In this document: positions 1-6,919 of the stretch, in pieces
Position numbering within the stretch: the stretch's first letter is position 1
How the letters are laid out: each line of letters begins with the position of its first letter
Assembly: GCA_934636865.1 (NCBI GenBank)
Contig: CAKUBI010000014.1
Span: forward strand, 1 to 45,568
Length of the DNA stretch: 45,568 nt
Origin: an uncultured Oscillospiraceae bacterium
GTDB lineage: Bacteria; Bacillota; Clostridia; Oscillospirales; Oscillospiraceae
Direction of reading: 5' to 3'
Made by a program: the position numbers and the translations under genes
The notes under the pieces: model-generated
Seen by the model: only the letters and a program-made list of their open reading frames with translations
What the model was told of the DNA's origin: nothing
The model's database searches: none

Positions 1-975
1 AAGAAGCGTGAGGGCATCAAGACACCCAGCCCGGAAACCGCTGATCCGTACCATTGGAACACCAACACGGTCGTTCACATTCTGGAACGGCGGGAATACA
101 CGGGATGCACCGTCAATTTCAAGACCTACACCAATTCCATCTGGGACAAGAAGCAGAGGGAAACGCCCATTGAAAAACAGGCGGTTTTCTACAACACCCA
201 CCCGGCGATCATTGAGCAGGAGGTCTTTGACAAGGTGCAGGAGATTCGCCAACAGCGTCACCGCAGGACAAAGACGGGCAAGAGCAGTCTGTTTTCCGGT
301 ATGGTCTACTGCGCTGATTGTGGAGCAAAAATGCGCTACTGCACCACCAACTACTTTGAAAAGCGGCAGGATCATTTTGTATGCGCCAACTACCGCAGCA
401 ATACGGGAAGCTGTTCGGCACACTTTATCCGTGCGGTTGTTCTGGAAGAATTGGTCTGGATGCACATGAGAACTGTGATTTCCTATGTCAGTCGGTATGA
501 GGATCATTTCCGTGCCGTCATGGAGCAGAAGCTCCGGCTGTCCAGCGAAGCCGCGATCCGTGGACATAAGAAGCGGTTGGCACAGGCTGAAAAGCGGCTG
601 GGAGAGCTTGACCGTCTGTTTATCCGCATTTATGAGGACAATGTGGCGGGGCGTATCACAGATGAAAAGTTCTCTATGATGAGCAAGACCTACGAGGACG
701 AACAGGCACAGCTTAAAGAGGAAATTCAGACTTTGCAGCAGGAAATCGAAGTACAGGAACGACAGATTGAAAATTTGGAGCAGTTTATCCAGCGGGTACG
801 CAAATATGAGGACTTGGATGAGCTTACCCCGTATGCGCTGCGGGAACTTGTCAAGGCGATCTACATTGAAGCCCCGGACAAGTCCAGCGGCAAGCGGCAT
901 CAGGGCATCCGCATTTCCTATGACCTTGTGGGCTTTATCCCCGTGGAAGAACTGCTGAAACAGGAAACGGCGTGA
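1..975 (+). CDS. Large serine recombinase, C-terminal part (5' end outside window)
   Basis: Site-specific DNA recombinase of the large serine family that moves integrative elements. The catalytic N-terminus lies off the window edge; the frame is open from base 1, and 324 codons are visible. In order: the end of the recombinase DNA-binding domain, a zinc beta-ribbon with CxxC near residues 104-107 (YCADCGAKM) and a second Cys pair (FVCANYRSNTGSC), a charged coiled coil (about 170-240), and a C-terminal segment like DUF4368 (VKAIYIEAPDKSSGKRHQG). This architecture is typical of TnpX/TndX-type recombinases of clostridial transposons. The region is visibly less GC-rich than the rest of the window, which fits horizontal transfer. 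It sits at the element end, 250 bases from rpsI. Family assignment is firm; the element's identity is unknown. Confidence 0.9.
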   Translation, partial: KKREGIKTPSPETADPYHWNTNTVVHILERREYTGCTVNFKTYTNSIWDKKQRETPIEKQAVFYNTHPAIIEQEVFDKVQEIRQQRHRRTKTGKSSLFSGMVYCADCGAKMRYCTTNYFEKRQDHFVCANYRSNTGSCSAHFIRAVVLEELVWMHMRTVISYVSRYEDHFRAVMEQKLRLSSEAAIRGHKKRLAQAEKRLGELDRLFIRIYEDNVAGRITDEKFSMMSKTYEDEQAQLKEEIQTLQQEIEVQERQIENLEQFIQRVRKYEDLDELTPYALRELVKAIYIEAPDKSSGKRHQGIRISYDLVGFIPVEELLKQETA

Positions 976-995
976 CCGAAGCCACGCCGTTCCTG
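961..995 (+). terminator. Hairpin over the recombinase stop codon
   Basis: CAGGAAACGGCGTG (961-974) pairs with CACGCCGTTCCTG (983-995) with one bulged A. The TGA stop of the recombinase gene is at the top of the left arm. No T-tract follows, so it may be an RNA 3'-end stabiliser rather than a classical terminator. Confidence 0.4.
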
Positions 996-1032
996 AGAAA
1001 ATACGATATTACTTTCTTATGACCCCCGCCTA

Positions 1033-1085
1033 TTCGCAGAGAGCTTTGTAAAATTCCAACGGTTCGATTAACGCTTGGAGAACTG
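1033..1085. repeat. Second copy of the rpsI 3' end (putative att repeat, distal)
   Basis: 53 bases that match 1187-1239 at 51 positions. The copy holds the last codons of rpsI (QFSKR and stop on the minus strand) and half of the rpsI terminator hairpin. The match starts exactly in the tetraloop of that hairpin. This is the pattern left by site-specific integration into a gene's 3' end that restores the reading frame. Confidence 0.7.
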
Positions 1086-1166
1086 TCGGGGCGTTAAGAA
1101 AATGTGCCTGCGGCACATTTTCAGCCGCCGACCGCAGCGGCTGCGCCGCGAGGACGCCTCAGTTGC

Positions 1167-1203
1167 AAAAAACAAAGCCCCCTGCTTTCGCAGAGAGCTT
1201 TGT
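1167..1203 (-). terminator. Rho-independent terminator of rplM-rpsI
   Basis: On the minus strand a 14-bp stem (with wobble pairs) and a GAAA tetraloop, 1203 to 1172, is followed by a run of Ts (1171-1167). It lies 19 bases after the rpsI stop. Confidence 0.85.
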
Positions 1204-1239
1204 AAAATCCCAAGGGTTCGATTAACGCTTGGAGAACTG
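1187..1239. repeat. rpsI 3' end copy of the putative att repeat (proximal)
   Basis: The intact chromosomal version of the repeat, overlapping the rpsI stop codon (1222-1224) and the right half of the rpsI terminator. It differs from 1033-1085 at two positions. The 101 bases between the copies (1086-1186) hold the other half of the terminator and a perfect hairpin AAAATGTGCC/GGCACATTTT at 1099-1121, but no gene. Confidence 0.7.
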
Positions 1240-1626
1240 AGGCGCGCGGCGTGCGGCCTTGAGACCGTACTTCTTGCGCTCCTTCATACGAGGATCGCGG
1301 GTCAGGAAACCGGCCTTCTTCAGGACGGTGCGATACTCGGGGTTGACCAGCAGCAGGGCGCGGGCAACGCCGTGGCGCAGAGCGCCGGCCTGACCGGAAA
1401 CGCCGCCGCCCTCAACGGTGGCAACGATATCGACCTTGCCGAGCTCCTCGGTCGCGGCGAGGGGCTGACGGACGACCATCTTCAGGGTCTCGAGGCCGAA
1501 ATATTCATCGATGTCGCGGCCGTTGATGGTGATGGAGCCGGTGCCGTTCTGGAAGAGGTGAACGCGGGCGACGGAGGACTTTCTACGGCCGGTGCCGTAC
1601 AGATAAGGCTTCTTGGACTGATACAT
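1222..1626 (-). CDS. rpsI: 30S ribosomal protein S9
   Basis: Small-subunit ribosomal protein S9, 134 residues, the usual length. It begins [15 protein letters not shown], carries the conserved GRDIDEYFG and RQPL segments and ends in the invariant SKR tail that reaches the P-site tRNA. The ATG is preceded by AAGGAGGAAGAG, which overlaps the rplM stop codon, so the two genes are translationally close (14 bases apart) and share one operon and terminator. The last codons are part of a 53-bp repeat also found at the neighbouring element end, so the 3' end of the gene may have been supplied by an integrated element while the protein sequence stayed intact. Confidence 0.98.
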   Translation of the reverse strand: MYQSKKPYLYGTGRRKSSVARVHLFQNGTGSITINGRDIDEYFGLETLKMVVRQPLAATEELGKVDIVATVEGGGVSGQAGALRHGVARALLLVNPEYRTVLKKAGFLTRDPRMKERKKYGLKAARRAPQFSKR

Positions 1627-1640
1627 TCTTCTCTTCCTCC

Positions 1641-2069
1641 TTAGACTTCGTAAGCTTCGGGCTTCTGGGCCTGCTGCTCGTGGGTATCGCCAGCGTAGAT
1701 GTGCAGACGCTTCAGGGAGTCCTTGGTCACGGTGTTGCGGGGCATCATGCCGCGCACGGCCACGCGCATCGCAAGCTCGGGCTTCTCCTGCATGAGGATG
1801 CGGTACTTGGTCTCCTTCAGGCCGCCGACCCAGCCGGAGTGGGTACGATAGTACTTCTGCTCCATCTTGTTGCCGGTGAGGATCGCCTTGGAAGCGTTGA
1901 TGATGATGACGTTGTCGCCGCAGTCGGCGTGCGGGGTGTAGGTAACTTTGCGCTTGCCGCGAAGCAGGTCAGCCGCAGCAACGGCCGTCTTGCCCATGGG
2001 CTTGCCGGCGGCATCGATGACGTACCACTTACGCTCGATGTTGCCCTTGTTCGCCATAAAAGTGGACAT
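1641..2069 (-). CDS. rplM: 50S ribosomal protein L13
   Basis: Large-subunit ribosomal protein L13, 142 residues. The start [20 protein letters not shown] matches the family's conserved N-terminus, followed by [21 protein letters not shown] and RGMMPRNT. The ATG has GGAGGAA ten bases upstream. First gene of the rplM-rpsI operon, read from the promoter at 2154-2182 through a leader of about 75 bases, which holds a small hairpin AAAGC-loop-GCTTT (2101-2114). A known L13 leader RNA controls this operon in Firmicutes; whether this leader belongs to it cannot be decided by eye. Confidence 0.98.
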   Translation of the reverse strand: MSTFMANKGNIERKWYVIDAAGKPMGKTAVAAADLLRGKRKVTYTPHADCGDNVIIINASKAILTGNKMEQKYYRTHSGWVGGLKETKYRILMQEKPELAMRVAVRGMMPRNTVTKDSLKRLHIYAGDTHEQQAQKPEAYEV

Positions 2070-2153
2070 GGTGTGTTTCCTCCATATTGATCTATGAATG
2101 AAAGCTTGTGCTTTACATTTTTCTTGTCCCTTGGTAAAATCGGAACGAGTTTA

Positions 2154-2182
2154 TTTATAGCATCCCCGCGCGGGAATGTCAA
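2154..2182 (-). promoter_or_regulatory. Sigma-A promoter of rplM-rpsI
   Basis: On the minus strand TTGACA (2182-2177), a 17-base spacer and TATAAA (2159-2154): a consensus -35 and a near-consensus -10, about 85 bases before the rplM start. Confidence 0.9.
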
Positions 2183-2357
2183 CACCATTTTGATTTAGCG
2201 CAGGCAACGCTCGCAAATACTTCATTTTTCTTTGATTATCTCCCGAATTCTTAAATCGCAAAATCAAATTCTTTTTGTCTTTCTAAGGAGCAGGACTTAT
2301 GCAGAAATTTTAGGGCTCGTGCGCCGCTGCGCCGCGGCGCGCTCTTGGCGGCGATGA

Positions 2358-2540
2358 ACGCGCCGGCAGGAGGTCAAGGCGCTCATCGAGTCGCTCTCCG
2401 AGCGCTACCCCGACCTCAAGCAGAAGCTCTTCGGCGCGATGCAGCGCTGCCCGCTCTACGGATGGGCCATAAATTCAGGGAAGCGACGTCGTCACTTCCC
2501 TGAGAATATCCCGCTGCGCGGGCCTATGTACATTAAATAA
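2358..2540 (+). pseudogene. Short coding remnant, no start codon
   Basis: Between rplM and bofA one plus-strand frame reads as real protein for 60 codons: RQEVKALIESLSERYPDLKQ continues into KLFGAMQRCPLYGWAIN and stops at TAA 2538-2540. An in-frame TGA at 2355 blocks it upstream; the only ATG inside (2439) has no ribosome binding site. Codon use is GC-rich like the host genes. It looks like the 3' fragment of a decayed gene; no family recognised. The preceding stretch (2200-2310) is AT-rich and holds nothing I can name. Confidence 0.35.
2475..2522 (-). terminator. Tandem hairpins after bofA
   Basis: Two inverted repeats follow the bofA stop on the minus strand: CCCGC/GCGGG (2522-2510) and a 9-bp stem TCAGGGAAG/CTTCCCTGA (2503-2475) followed by ATTTAT. 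The T-tract is weak, so termination is likely but not certain. Confidence 0.4.
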
Positions 2541-2799
2541 AGATCAGCCGCAGCAGGATCAGAAGCGCTATGCCCGGCACGCCGAGGACCGCGATGACGA
2601 GCGCGTTGAAGAGGTTCCATCCCAGCGCAAGGCGGGATAAAAGGCCCGTCACGTTCAAAAGCCCCAACAGCGCAAAGCCCAGCAGCGTGTTGATGAGCAG
2701 CTTGCCCGCAATTTTCAGCGGCGCTGAAAAGAGCCTGAGCACCGCGATCAGCGCGAACGCCGCGAGCAGCACAAGGAGCGTCTTGTCCGCTATCTCCAT
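2533..2799 (-). CDS. bofA: Pro-sigma-K processing inhibitor BofA family
   Basis: Small integral membrane protein, 88 residues, near the 87 of B. subtilis BofA. BofA sits in the outer forespore membrane and holds the SpoIVFB protease inactive until the forespore signal (SpoIVB) arrives. Almost wholly hydrophobic; the C-terminal half carries the family signature GWNLFNALVIAVLGVPGIA. Start chosen at the ATG at 2799 (MEIADKTLL), preceded by GGAGGGGG and overlapping the yaaL stop by ten bases; a start ten codons earlier would lack a ribosome binding site. Neighbour order yaaL-bofA matches Bacillus, and a sigma-E-like promoter precedes the pair. The partner signalling protease gene spoIVB is at 11573-12604. 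No spoIVFA/FB in the window. Confidence 0.88.
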   Translation of the reverse strand: MEIADKTLLVLLAAFALIAVLRLFSAPLKIAGKLLINTLLGFALLGLLNVTGLLSRLALGWNLFNALVIAVLGVPGIALLILLRLIFI

Positions 2800-3056
2800 G
2801 TGGCCACCCCCTCCGTGCACGCCCTGCACTGCGCTTCGCCGCCGCGCGCCTTGATCTGCCGCAGCAGGTAGTTATAGCGCGAGAGGACCGCGTTGATCTC
2901 ATACACACAGGAGTCCACGAGCTCCGGCTCGCAGACGGCGTTGAAGCGGTCGTAGGCCTGCGAGAGCGCAAAGCGCGTCTCGCTCAGCTCGCTGAACAGT
3001 TCCTGCATCGACGCATCGCGCGCGACCTCGCGGCGCAGCAGATCAGCCTTTCGCAT
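2790..3056 (-). CDS. yaaL: YaaL-like protein (DUF2508)
   Basis: Small acidic, mainly helical soluble protein of 88 residues with the DUF2508 pattern (ELVDSCVYEINAVLSRYNYL followed by LLRQIKARG). Function unknown. In Bacillus and many Clostridia it sits directly before bofA, as here, where the two genes overlap by ten bases and so are likely translationally coupled. ATG at 3056 preceded by GGAGGGCGACAAC. In Bacillus the recR-yaaL-bofA order is usual; recR is not here, and tadA diverges instead. Assignment rests on sequence pattern plus neighbourhood. Confidence 0.8.
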   Translation of the reverse strand: MRKADLLRREVARDASMQELFSELSETRFALSQAYDRFNAVCEPELVDSCVYEINAVLSRYNYLLRQIKARGGEAQCRACTEGVATWR

Positions 3057-3087
3057 GTTGTCGCCCTCCTCATACGGTTACGGTTCA

Positions 3088-3115
3088 AGTGTATGGAAAT
3101 TATGGGCAATTATTC
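3088..3115 (-). promoter_or_regulatory. Putative sigma-E promoter of yaaL-bofA
   Basis: On the minus strand GAATAAT (3115-3109) and CATACACT (3095-3088), 13 bases apart. Both fit the B. subtilis sigma-E (mother cell) consensus, with a spacer one base short of the usual 14-15. bofA is sigma-E controlled in Bacillus. Confidence 0.6.
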
Positions 3116-3140
3116 CGTCTTTCAAACAAGGAGATCAGCG

Positions 3141-3584
3141 ATGGACCATGAAGATTATATGCGTGAAGCGCTCGCGCTGGCGCGCGAAGCGGCGAGGGAG
3201 GGTGAGGTCCCCGTCGGCTGCGTCATCGTCAGGGACGGCAAGATCGTCGGCCGCGGGCGCAACCGGCGCGAGGCGCTGCAGCGCACCTCGTCCCACGCCG
3301 AGATGGAGGCCATCGCACAGGCGAACGAGCATCTGCACTCCTGGCGGCTGGACGGCTGCACGCTTTATGTGACGCTCGAGCCCTGCCCCATGTGCGCGGG
3401 CGCGATCGTCAACGCGCGCATCCCGCGCGTCTATTACGGCGCGCGCGACGAGGCGATGGGCGCCTGCGGCGGCGTGCTGAATCTTTTCATGGAGCGCTTC
3501 CCCTTCCGCCCCGCGCTCGTGGGCGGCATTTTAAAGGAGGAGTGCAGCGCCGTGCTGGCGGATTTTTTCCGCACGCTGCGGTGA
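3141..3584 (+). CDS. tadA: tRNA-specific adenosine deaminase
   Basis: Converts adenosine-34 to inosine in the wobble position of tRNA-Arg(ACG), a zinc-dependent essential step. 147 residues, with the cytidine-deaminase-fold active site: the HAE motif (SSHAEMEAI) supplies the zinc His and catalytic Glu, and PCPMCAGAI the two zinc Cys. Start at 3141 (MDHEDYMREAL), chosen because AAGGAG lies eight bases upstream; the frame is open earlier (from 3093), but that would run over the divergent yaaL promoter and adds non-conserved residues. Stands alone on the plus strand, divergent from yaaL-bofA. The SRP RNA gene that follows tadA in Bacillus is not seen in the 180 bases downstream. Confidence 0.95.
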   Translation: MDHEDYMREALALAREAAREGEVPVGCVIVRDGKIVGRGRNRREALQRTSSHAEMEAIAQANEHLHSWRLDGCTLYVTLEPCPMCAGAIVNARIPRVYYGARDEAMGACGGVLNLFMERFPFRPALVGGILKEECSAVLADFFRTLR

Positions 3585-3722
3585 TCACAAATTGTTCACA
3601 TAATATCCGGTTCATTTAATACTTTTGTAACACTTTCCCCCGAACTTTGTTAACATGCGTCCTTTATCTTAATACTTGCAAGAGACAATAGCTTCTTTTC
3701 ATCCAATCTTCCATCTTATAAG

Positions 3723-3750
3723 AAAAAGGACGCCGTGAGGCGTCCTTTTT
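3723..3750. terminator. Bidirectional terminator, tadA / 3767 gene
   Basis: Perfect 12-bp stem AAAAAGGACGCC/GGCGTCCTTTTT with GTGA loop between convergent genes; T-tracts on both strands. Confidence 0.9.
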
Positions 3751-3766
3751 CCATTCTGTGCAATTT

Positions 3767-4537
3767 TCAGGGATCGAAATCCGCCGCCGCGCCGATGCCC
3801 GCCGCAAGGCAGACGCCTCCCGCGTAGAAGAGGATGCTCCCCAGCGCGGGACGAGCCGCGATGGCCGCGGCGCAGAGGATGATGCTCATCGCGCTGACCG
3901 GCATGAGAATGCGCGGCGCGCCGCCGCGGAACGCGAAGGCCGCGAACTCAAGCAGAAGCACCGTCAGCGCCGCGAGCGCCAGCGTCTCGACGTAGTAATG
4001 GCGCAGGACGGGGTCCGCCGCGTGCTCGCGGTAAAAGAGGATCAGCGTCAGCACCATCGCGCACACCGGCACGAGCAGGATGACGCCGGGGAACTCCGTC
4101 CCGCGGCGCAGCGCCGCCGTCGTCCAGATCAGGCACACCGCCCCCGCCGCGAGAAACACCGGCAGGATCAGCTCCGCTGCCGAGCGCTGCGAGAAAACGA
4201 GCGAATACACCGCCGAGGCGATGAGCGCAAAGCTGCCGGCCACCATCAGCATCACTGAAAAGACGGACCGGTCAAAGTCAAAATAGAGGTCCATCCCCGC
4301 GCACAGCTCGCGCTGGGCGGGGAGTCTGCGCGCAAGCAGGACCATCACCACCGCCGCAAGCACCAGAAACGCCGGCAGCGCCAGCGTATCGATATCCATG
4401 GCCGTGGGCAGGCCGTTTTCGTCAAATCCGGTGGCGATCAGGCGGATGCGCAGCAGCGCCGCCGCCGCAGAAAACAGCGCCGCCAAAACCCATTGAACGA
4501 TCTTCACAACATCGAACCCTTTCTTCTTCCATAGCAT
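3767..4537 (-). CDS. Multi-pass membrane protein of unknown function
   Basis: 256 residues with about eight hydrophobic segments (for example ALPAFLVLAAVVMVLLA, FSVMLMVAGSFALIASAVYS and ILMPVSAMSIILCAAAIA), short charged loops and no catalytic motif that I recognise. Start at the ATG at 4537 (MLWKKKGFDVV): the frame is open much further upstream, but that part overlaps the spoIID gene on the other strand. The ribosome binding site GGGGAAGG sits inside an 8-bp hairpin directly before the ATG; a GTG ten codons later (VKIVQWV) is an alternative start. A sigma-A-like promoter lies at 4578-4606. Divergent from spoIID, convergent with tadA. Confidence 0.7.
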   Translation of the reverse strand: MLWKKKGFDVVKIVQWVLAALFSAAAALLRIRLIATGFDENGLPTAMDIDTLALPAFLVLAAVVMVLLARRLPAQRELCAGMDLYFDFDRSVFSVMLMVAGSFALIASAVYSLVFSQRSAAELILPVFLAAGAVCLIWTTAALRRGTEFPGVILLVPVCAMVLTLILFYREHAADPVLRHYYVETLALAALTVLLLEFAAFAFRGGAPRILMPVSAMSIILCAAAIAARPALGSILFYAGGVCLAAGIGAAADFDP

Positions 4538-4559
4538 ACCGCGCCTTCCCCGGCGCGGT
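4538..4559 (-). promoter_or_regulatory. Hairpin holding the ribosome binding site of the 3767-4537 gene
   Basis: ACCGCGCC and GGCGCGGT (8 bp, minus strand 4559-4538) enclose GGGGAA; the hairpin ends one base before the ATG at 4537, so the Shine-Dalgarno sequence would be masked in the folded RNA. Confidence 0.5.
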
Positions 4560-4577
4560 CGAAACTGATAATAGTTA

Positions 4578-4606
4578 ATGATAGCACACCTCGCTCCGTT
4601 TGTCCA
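4578..4606 (-). promoter_or_regulatory. Sigma-A-like promoter of the 3767-4537 gene
   Basis: Minus strand TGGACA (4606-4601), 17-base spacer, TATCAT (4583-4578). Confidence 0.6.
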
Positions 4607-4610
4607 TTCA

Positions 4611-4639
4611 TCATTTTGCGGACAGGGCGCGCATACACT
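4611..4639 (+). promoter_or_regulatory. Putative sigma-E promoter of spoIID
   Basis: TCATTTT (4611-4617), 14-base spacer, CATACACT (4632-4639). The -10 is a perfect match to the sigma-E consensus and the -35 differs at one position. It lies 52 bases before the spoIID start; spoIID is the classical sigma-E gene. Confidence 0.65.
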
Positions 4640-4691
4640 CTCGATACCACACTTTCTGACATAGGCCTTTGGCCGTAAGGAGGGACACGCT

Positions 4692-5696
4692 TTGAAACAC
4701 CTGCTTCGCATCACCGTTCTGCTCATCGGCCTGATCTGGATCCTCGCCTGGGCGGCGGCCGGACGCTTTGACGACGCGCCCGGGCCGTCCGATGACGGCT
4801 CTCCCCAACCCACGGGCGAGACCGTATCCCCCGGTGAGCGCGACAGCGCGCGCACGCTGCGCGTCCTCATTCAGGGCGAGGTGCAGGAGATGGACATGGG
4901 CACGTATCTTCTCGGCGTGCTGCGCGCGGAGATGCCCGCCTCGTTTGAGGAGGAAGCGCTCAAGGCGCAGGCCATCGCCGCGCGGACCTACACGCTCTAC
5001 CGCATCCGCGGCGGCGGAAGCGCCAACCACCCTGACGCCGACGCCTGCGACGACCACACCTGCTGCAAGGCGTATCTGAGCGCCGAACAGGCCGCGGCAA
5101 ACTGGGGCGGCATGGCCGTTTACTATGAAGAAAAGCTTGAGCGCGCCGTGAGCGAAACCGACGGCGAGGTCATCCTCTACGACGGCGCGCCCATCCTCGC
5201 GGTGTTCTTCTCGTCCGCGGGCGGCAGCACGCAGGGCGCGGGCGACGTGTGGATGAACGACCTCCCCTACCTCAAAAAGGTCGATAGCCCCGAAAACGAA
5301 GCGCTCGTGCCGAATTACTACTCGACCGCGACGTTTTCCGCCGAGGAGTTCAAATCGCTCGTACAGAGCGCCTATCCCGCCGCCGACCTCTCCGGCGACG
5401 TAAGCGCCTGGGTGCGCGATATCGTGCGGAACGAGTCGGACTACGTCGCCTCCGTGACGGTCGGCGGCGTCAAAATGCGCGGCAACGACCTGCGCACGGT
5501 GCTCTCGCTGCGCTCGCCGTCGTTTACCGTGGAGACGAGCGGCAGCACCCTCACCTTCCACGTTACGGGCTACGGCCACGGCGTCGGTATGAGCCAGTAC
5601 GGCGCGAACGCGCTCGCAAAAGAAGGGTACAGCGCCGAGGAGATCGTGCAGCATTATTTTTCCGGCACGAGCGTCGGCTATGACGGCGCGGCATAG
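4692..5696 (+). CDS. spoIID: Stage II sporulation protein D, lytic transglycosylase
   Basis: Cell-wall hydrolase acting in the mother cell during engulfment, cutting glycan strands after SpoIIP has removed stem peptides. 334 residues: N-terminal membrane anchor (about 5-23), a variable linker, then the SpoIID domain. The catalytic Glu is in VLRAEMP (Glu-80). CDDHTCCKAY resembles the Cys/His zinc site of clostridial SpoIID. The C-terminal GYGHGVGMSQYGANALAKEG is the family's hallmark. TTG start at 4692 chosen because AAGGAGGG lies eight bases upstream and a membrane anchor follows directly. A sigma-E-like promoter precedes it. A related SpoIID-domain protein outside sporulation is possible, but promoter and zinc site favour spoIID. 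Confidence 0.88.
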   Translation: MKHLLRITVLLIGLIWILAWAAAGRFDDAPGPSDDGSPQPTGETVSPGERDSARTLRVLIQGEVQEMDMGTYLLGVLRAEMPASFEEEALKAQAIAARTYTLYRIRGGGSANHPDADACDDHTCCKAYLSAEQAAANWGGMAVYYEEKLERAVSETDGEVILYDGAPILAVFFSSAGGSTQGAGDVWMNDLPYLKKVDSPENEALVPNYYSTATFSAEEFKSLVQSAYPAADLSGDVSAWVRDIVRNESDYVASVTVGGVKMRGNDLRTVLSLRSPSFTVETSGSTLTFHVTGYGHGVGMSQYGANALAKEGYSAEEIVQHYFSGTSVGYDGAA

Positions 5697-5706
5697 CCGA
5701 GAGATA

Positions 5707-5735
5707 TTGCAAAGCGCGCAGAAAATTGCTATAAT
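5707..5735 (+). promoter_or_regulatory. Sigma-A promoter of the 5765 gene
   Basis: TTGCAA (5707-5712), 17-base spacer, TATAAT (5730-5735), 30 bases before the ATG. Confidence 0.85.
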
Positions 5736-5764
5736 GACACGATAAAGCAAGGGAGGTGACGGAG

Positions 5765-6886
5765 ATGAAGTGCAAGCGGCTTTTCTGCCTGCTGCTGACG
5801 GCTTTGCTGCTCGGCGCGCTCGCCTCGCAGCCGACGCTTGCGGACACGACGGTGTATTTCACCGCCGTCAACGACCAGCTGCTGAGCCTGAGCGACGACA
5901 CGATGCCCTTCTGGTCCGGCGGGCGGCTCTATTTTTCAAGCACAGCCATCTCCGGCAGCGATCTCGGCGTGTTCTACTCCCGCAGCCGCGACAAGCAGAC
6001 CGTGGTCGTCTACCGCCAGGGCAGCGCGCTCACCTTCGACCTCTCCACCGGCACGGTGAGCGATCAGGACGGGCAGCGCTACGGCAGCTCCGCCATACTG
6101 CGCGGGGACGCGGTATTCCTGCCCGTTGATCTCGTGACGCAGTTTTTCTCGCTTGACTACAGCTACACGCGCATTTCCTACGGCTACCTCGTGCGCATCA
6201 AGAGCGACGCTGTCGTGCTTTCGGACGCGAAATTCATCGAAGCGGCCGCAGCGCCCATGGCCCAGCGCTACAATGAATATATCAAGGCGCACACCGACGC
6301 GCTCGAGCCGGACGATACCCCCGCGCCCAGCGCCGACCCGGAGACCGACCGCGTGTCCCTCGCCGTCTCCGTGACGGATGCGGACACCTCGCTCGCGCTG
6401 CTCTCCTCGCTTGAAAGCGTCGGCGGCAGGGCGACCTTCCTTTTCACCGAGCAGCAGATCGCCGCTTCGGGCGACCTCCTGCGCCGCCTGACGGTCGGCG
6501 GCAGCGCCGTCGCGCTCCGGATCGACGCCTCCGGCGGCGGGCGGACCGTCAGCGCCATCGAGCGCGCAAACGACGCGCTCTGGGCCGCGTGCAACTACAA
6601 AACGCGTCTCGTCGTGCTGGAAAACGCTTCGGACGAGGCCCTGCGCGCCGCGAAGAACGCGGGCTACTGCCCCATCGTCTTTGACCTTGATCTGAGCGGC
6701 AGCGAGCTTTCCGCCTCGCAGACCGTGAGCAGCATCCTGCGCCAGACGCACGGCGGCGGATGCGCCGTGCTGCTCGGCAGCGACACCGCCGCACAGGACA
6801 GCTGGAGCGCGCTGCTCACCCGCCTGCATGCTTCCGGCAGTCCCATCGCCGCGCTCAACGAGCTCACGGCCTCCGGCGTATCTTAA
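5765..6886 (+). CDS. Secreted protein with a degenerate polysaccharide deacetylase-like domain
   Basis: 373 residues. A signal peptide (RLFCLLLTALLLGALA, cut likely after about residue 26) is followed by a beta-rich region resembling the copper amine oxidase N-terminal/stalk repeat found in clostridial wall proteins (about 30-150), a Pro/Asp linker (PDDTPAPSADPETD) and a C-terminal region that follows the NodB deacetylase fold (GGRATFLFTE, NAGYCPIVFDLD, PIAALNELT). The metal-binding Asp-Asp and HxxxH motifs of active deacetylases are missing (SVTDADT stands where TFDDGP is expected), so I infer a binding rather than enzymatic role. ATG at 5765 preferred over an in-frame GTG three codons earlier because GGGAGG is correctly spaced for it. 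Own promoter; lies after spoIID. Confidence 0.75.
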   Translation: MKCKRLFCLLLTALLLGALASQPTLADTTVYFTAVNDQLLSLSDDTMPFWSGGRLYFSSTAISGSDLGVFYSRSRDKQTVVVYRQGSALTFDLSTGTVSDQDGQRYGSSAILRGDAVFLPVDLVTQFFSLDYSYTRISYGYLVRIKSDAVVLSDAKFIEAAAAPMAQRYNEYIKAHTDALEPDDTPAPSADPETDRVSLAVSVTDADTSLALLSSLESVGGRATFLFTEQQIAASGDLLRRLTVGGSAVALRIDASGGGRTVSAIERANDALWAACNYKTRLVVLENASDEALRAAKNAGYCPIVFDLDLSGSELSASQTVSSILRQTHGGGCAVLLGSDTAAQDSWSALLTRLHASGSPIAALNELTASGVS

Positions 6887-6919
6887 CAAAAAGTTCAGGA
6901 AAAGCGCGCGATATCGCGT

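Larger units (their letters stand above)
1..1085. mobile_element. Right end of an integrative element next to rpsI
   Basis: Inferred element end: a serine recombinase gene of different base composition lies beside a second copy of the rpsI 3' end (1033-1085). Integrase genes usually sit near an attachment site. The exact boundary is unclear: it could be anywhere from about 1000 to 1085, and the other end is not in the window. Large serine recombinases normally leave only a very short shared core, so the 53-bp repeat may instead come from a different, tyrosine-integrase element that was here earlier. Confidence 0.5.

Noticed and set aside
3093..3140. Upstream start for tadA giving 16 more residues
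   Set aside because: No ribosome binding site, non-conserved residues, and overlap with the yaaL promoter.
3585..3766. SRP RNA gene downstream of tadA, as in Bacillus
   Set aside because: The conserved SRP tetraloop domain (GGAAG...AGCAGCC type) is not present; only a terminator is seen.
4538..4870. N-terminal extension of the 3767-4537 membrane protein
   Set aside because: Runs antisense into spoIID, lacks hydrophobic segments and looks like shadow coding.
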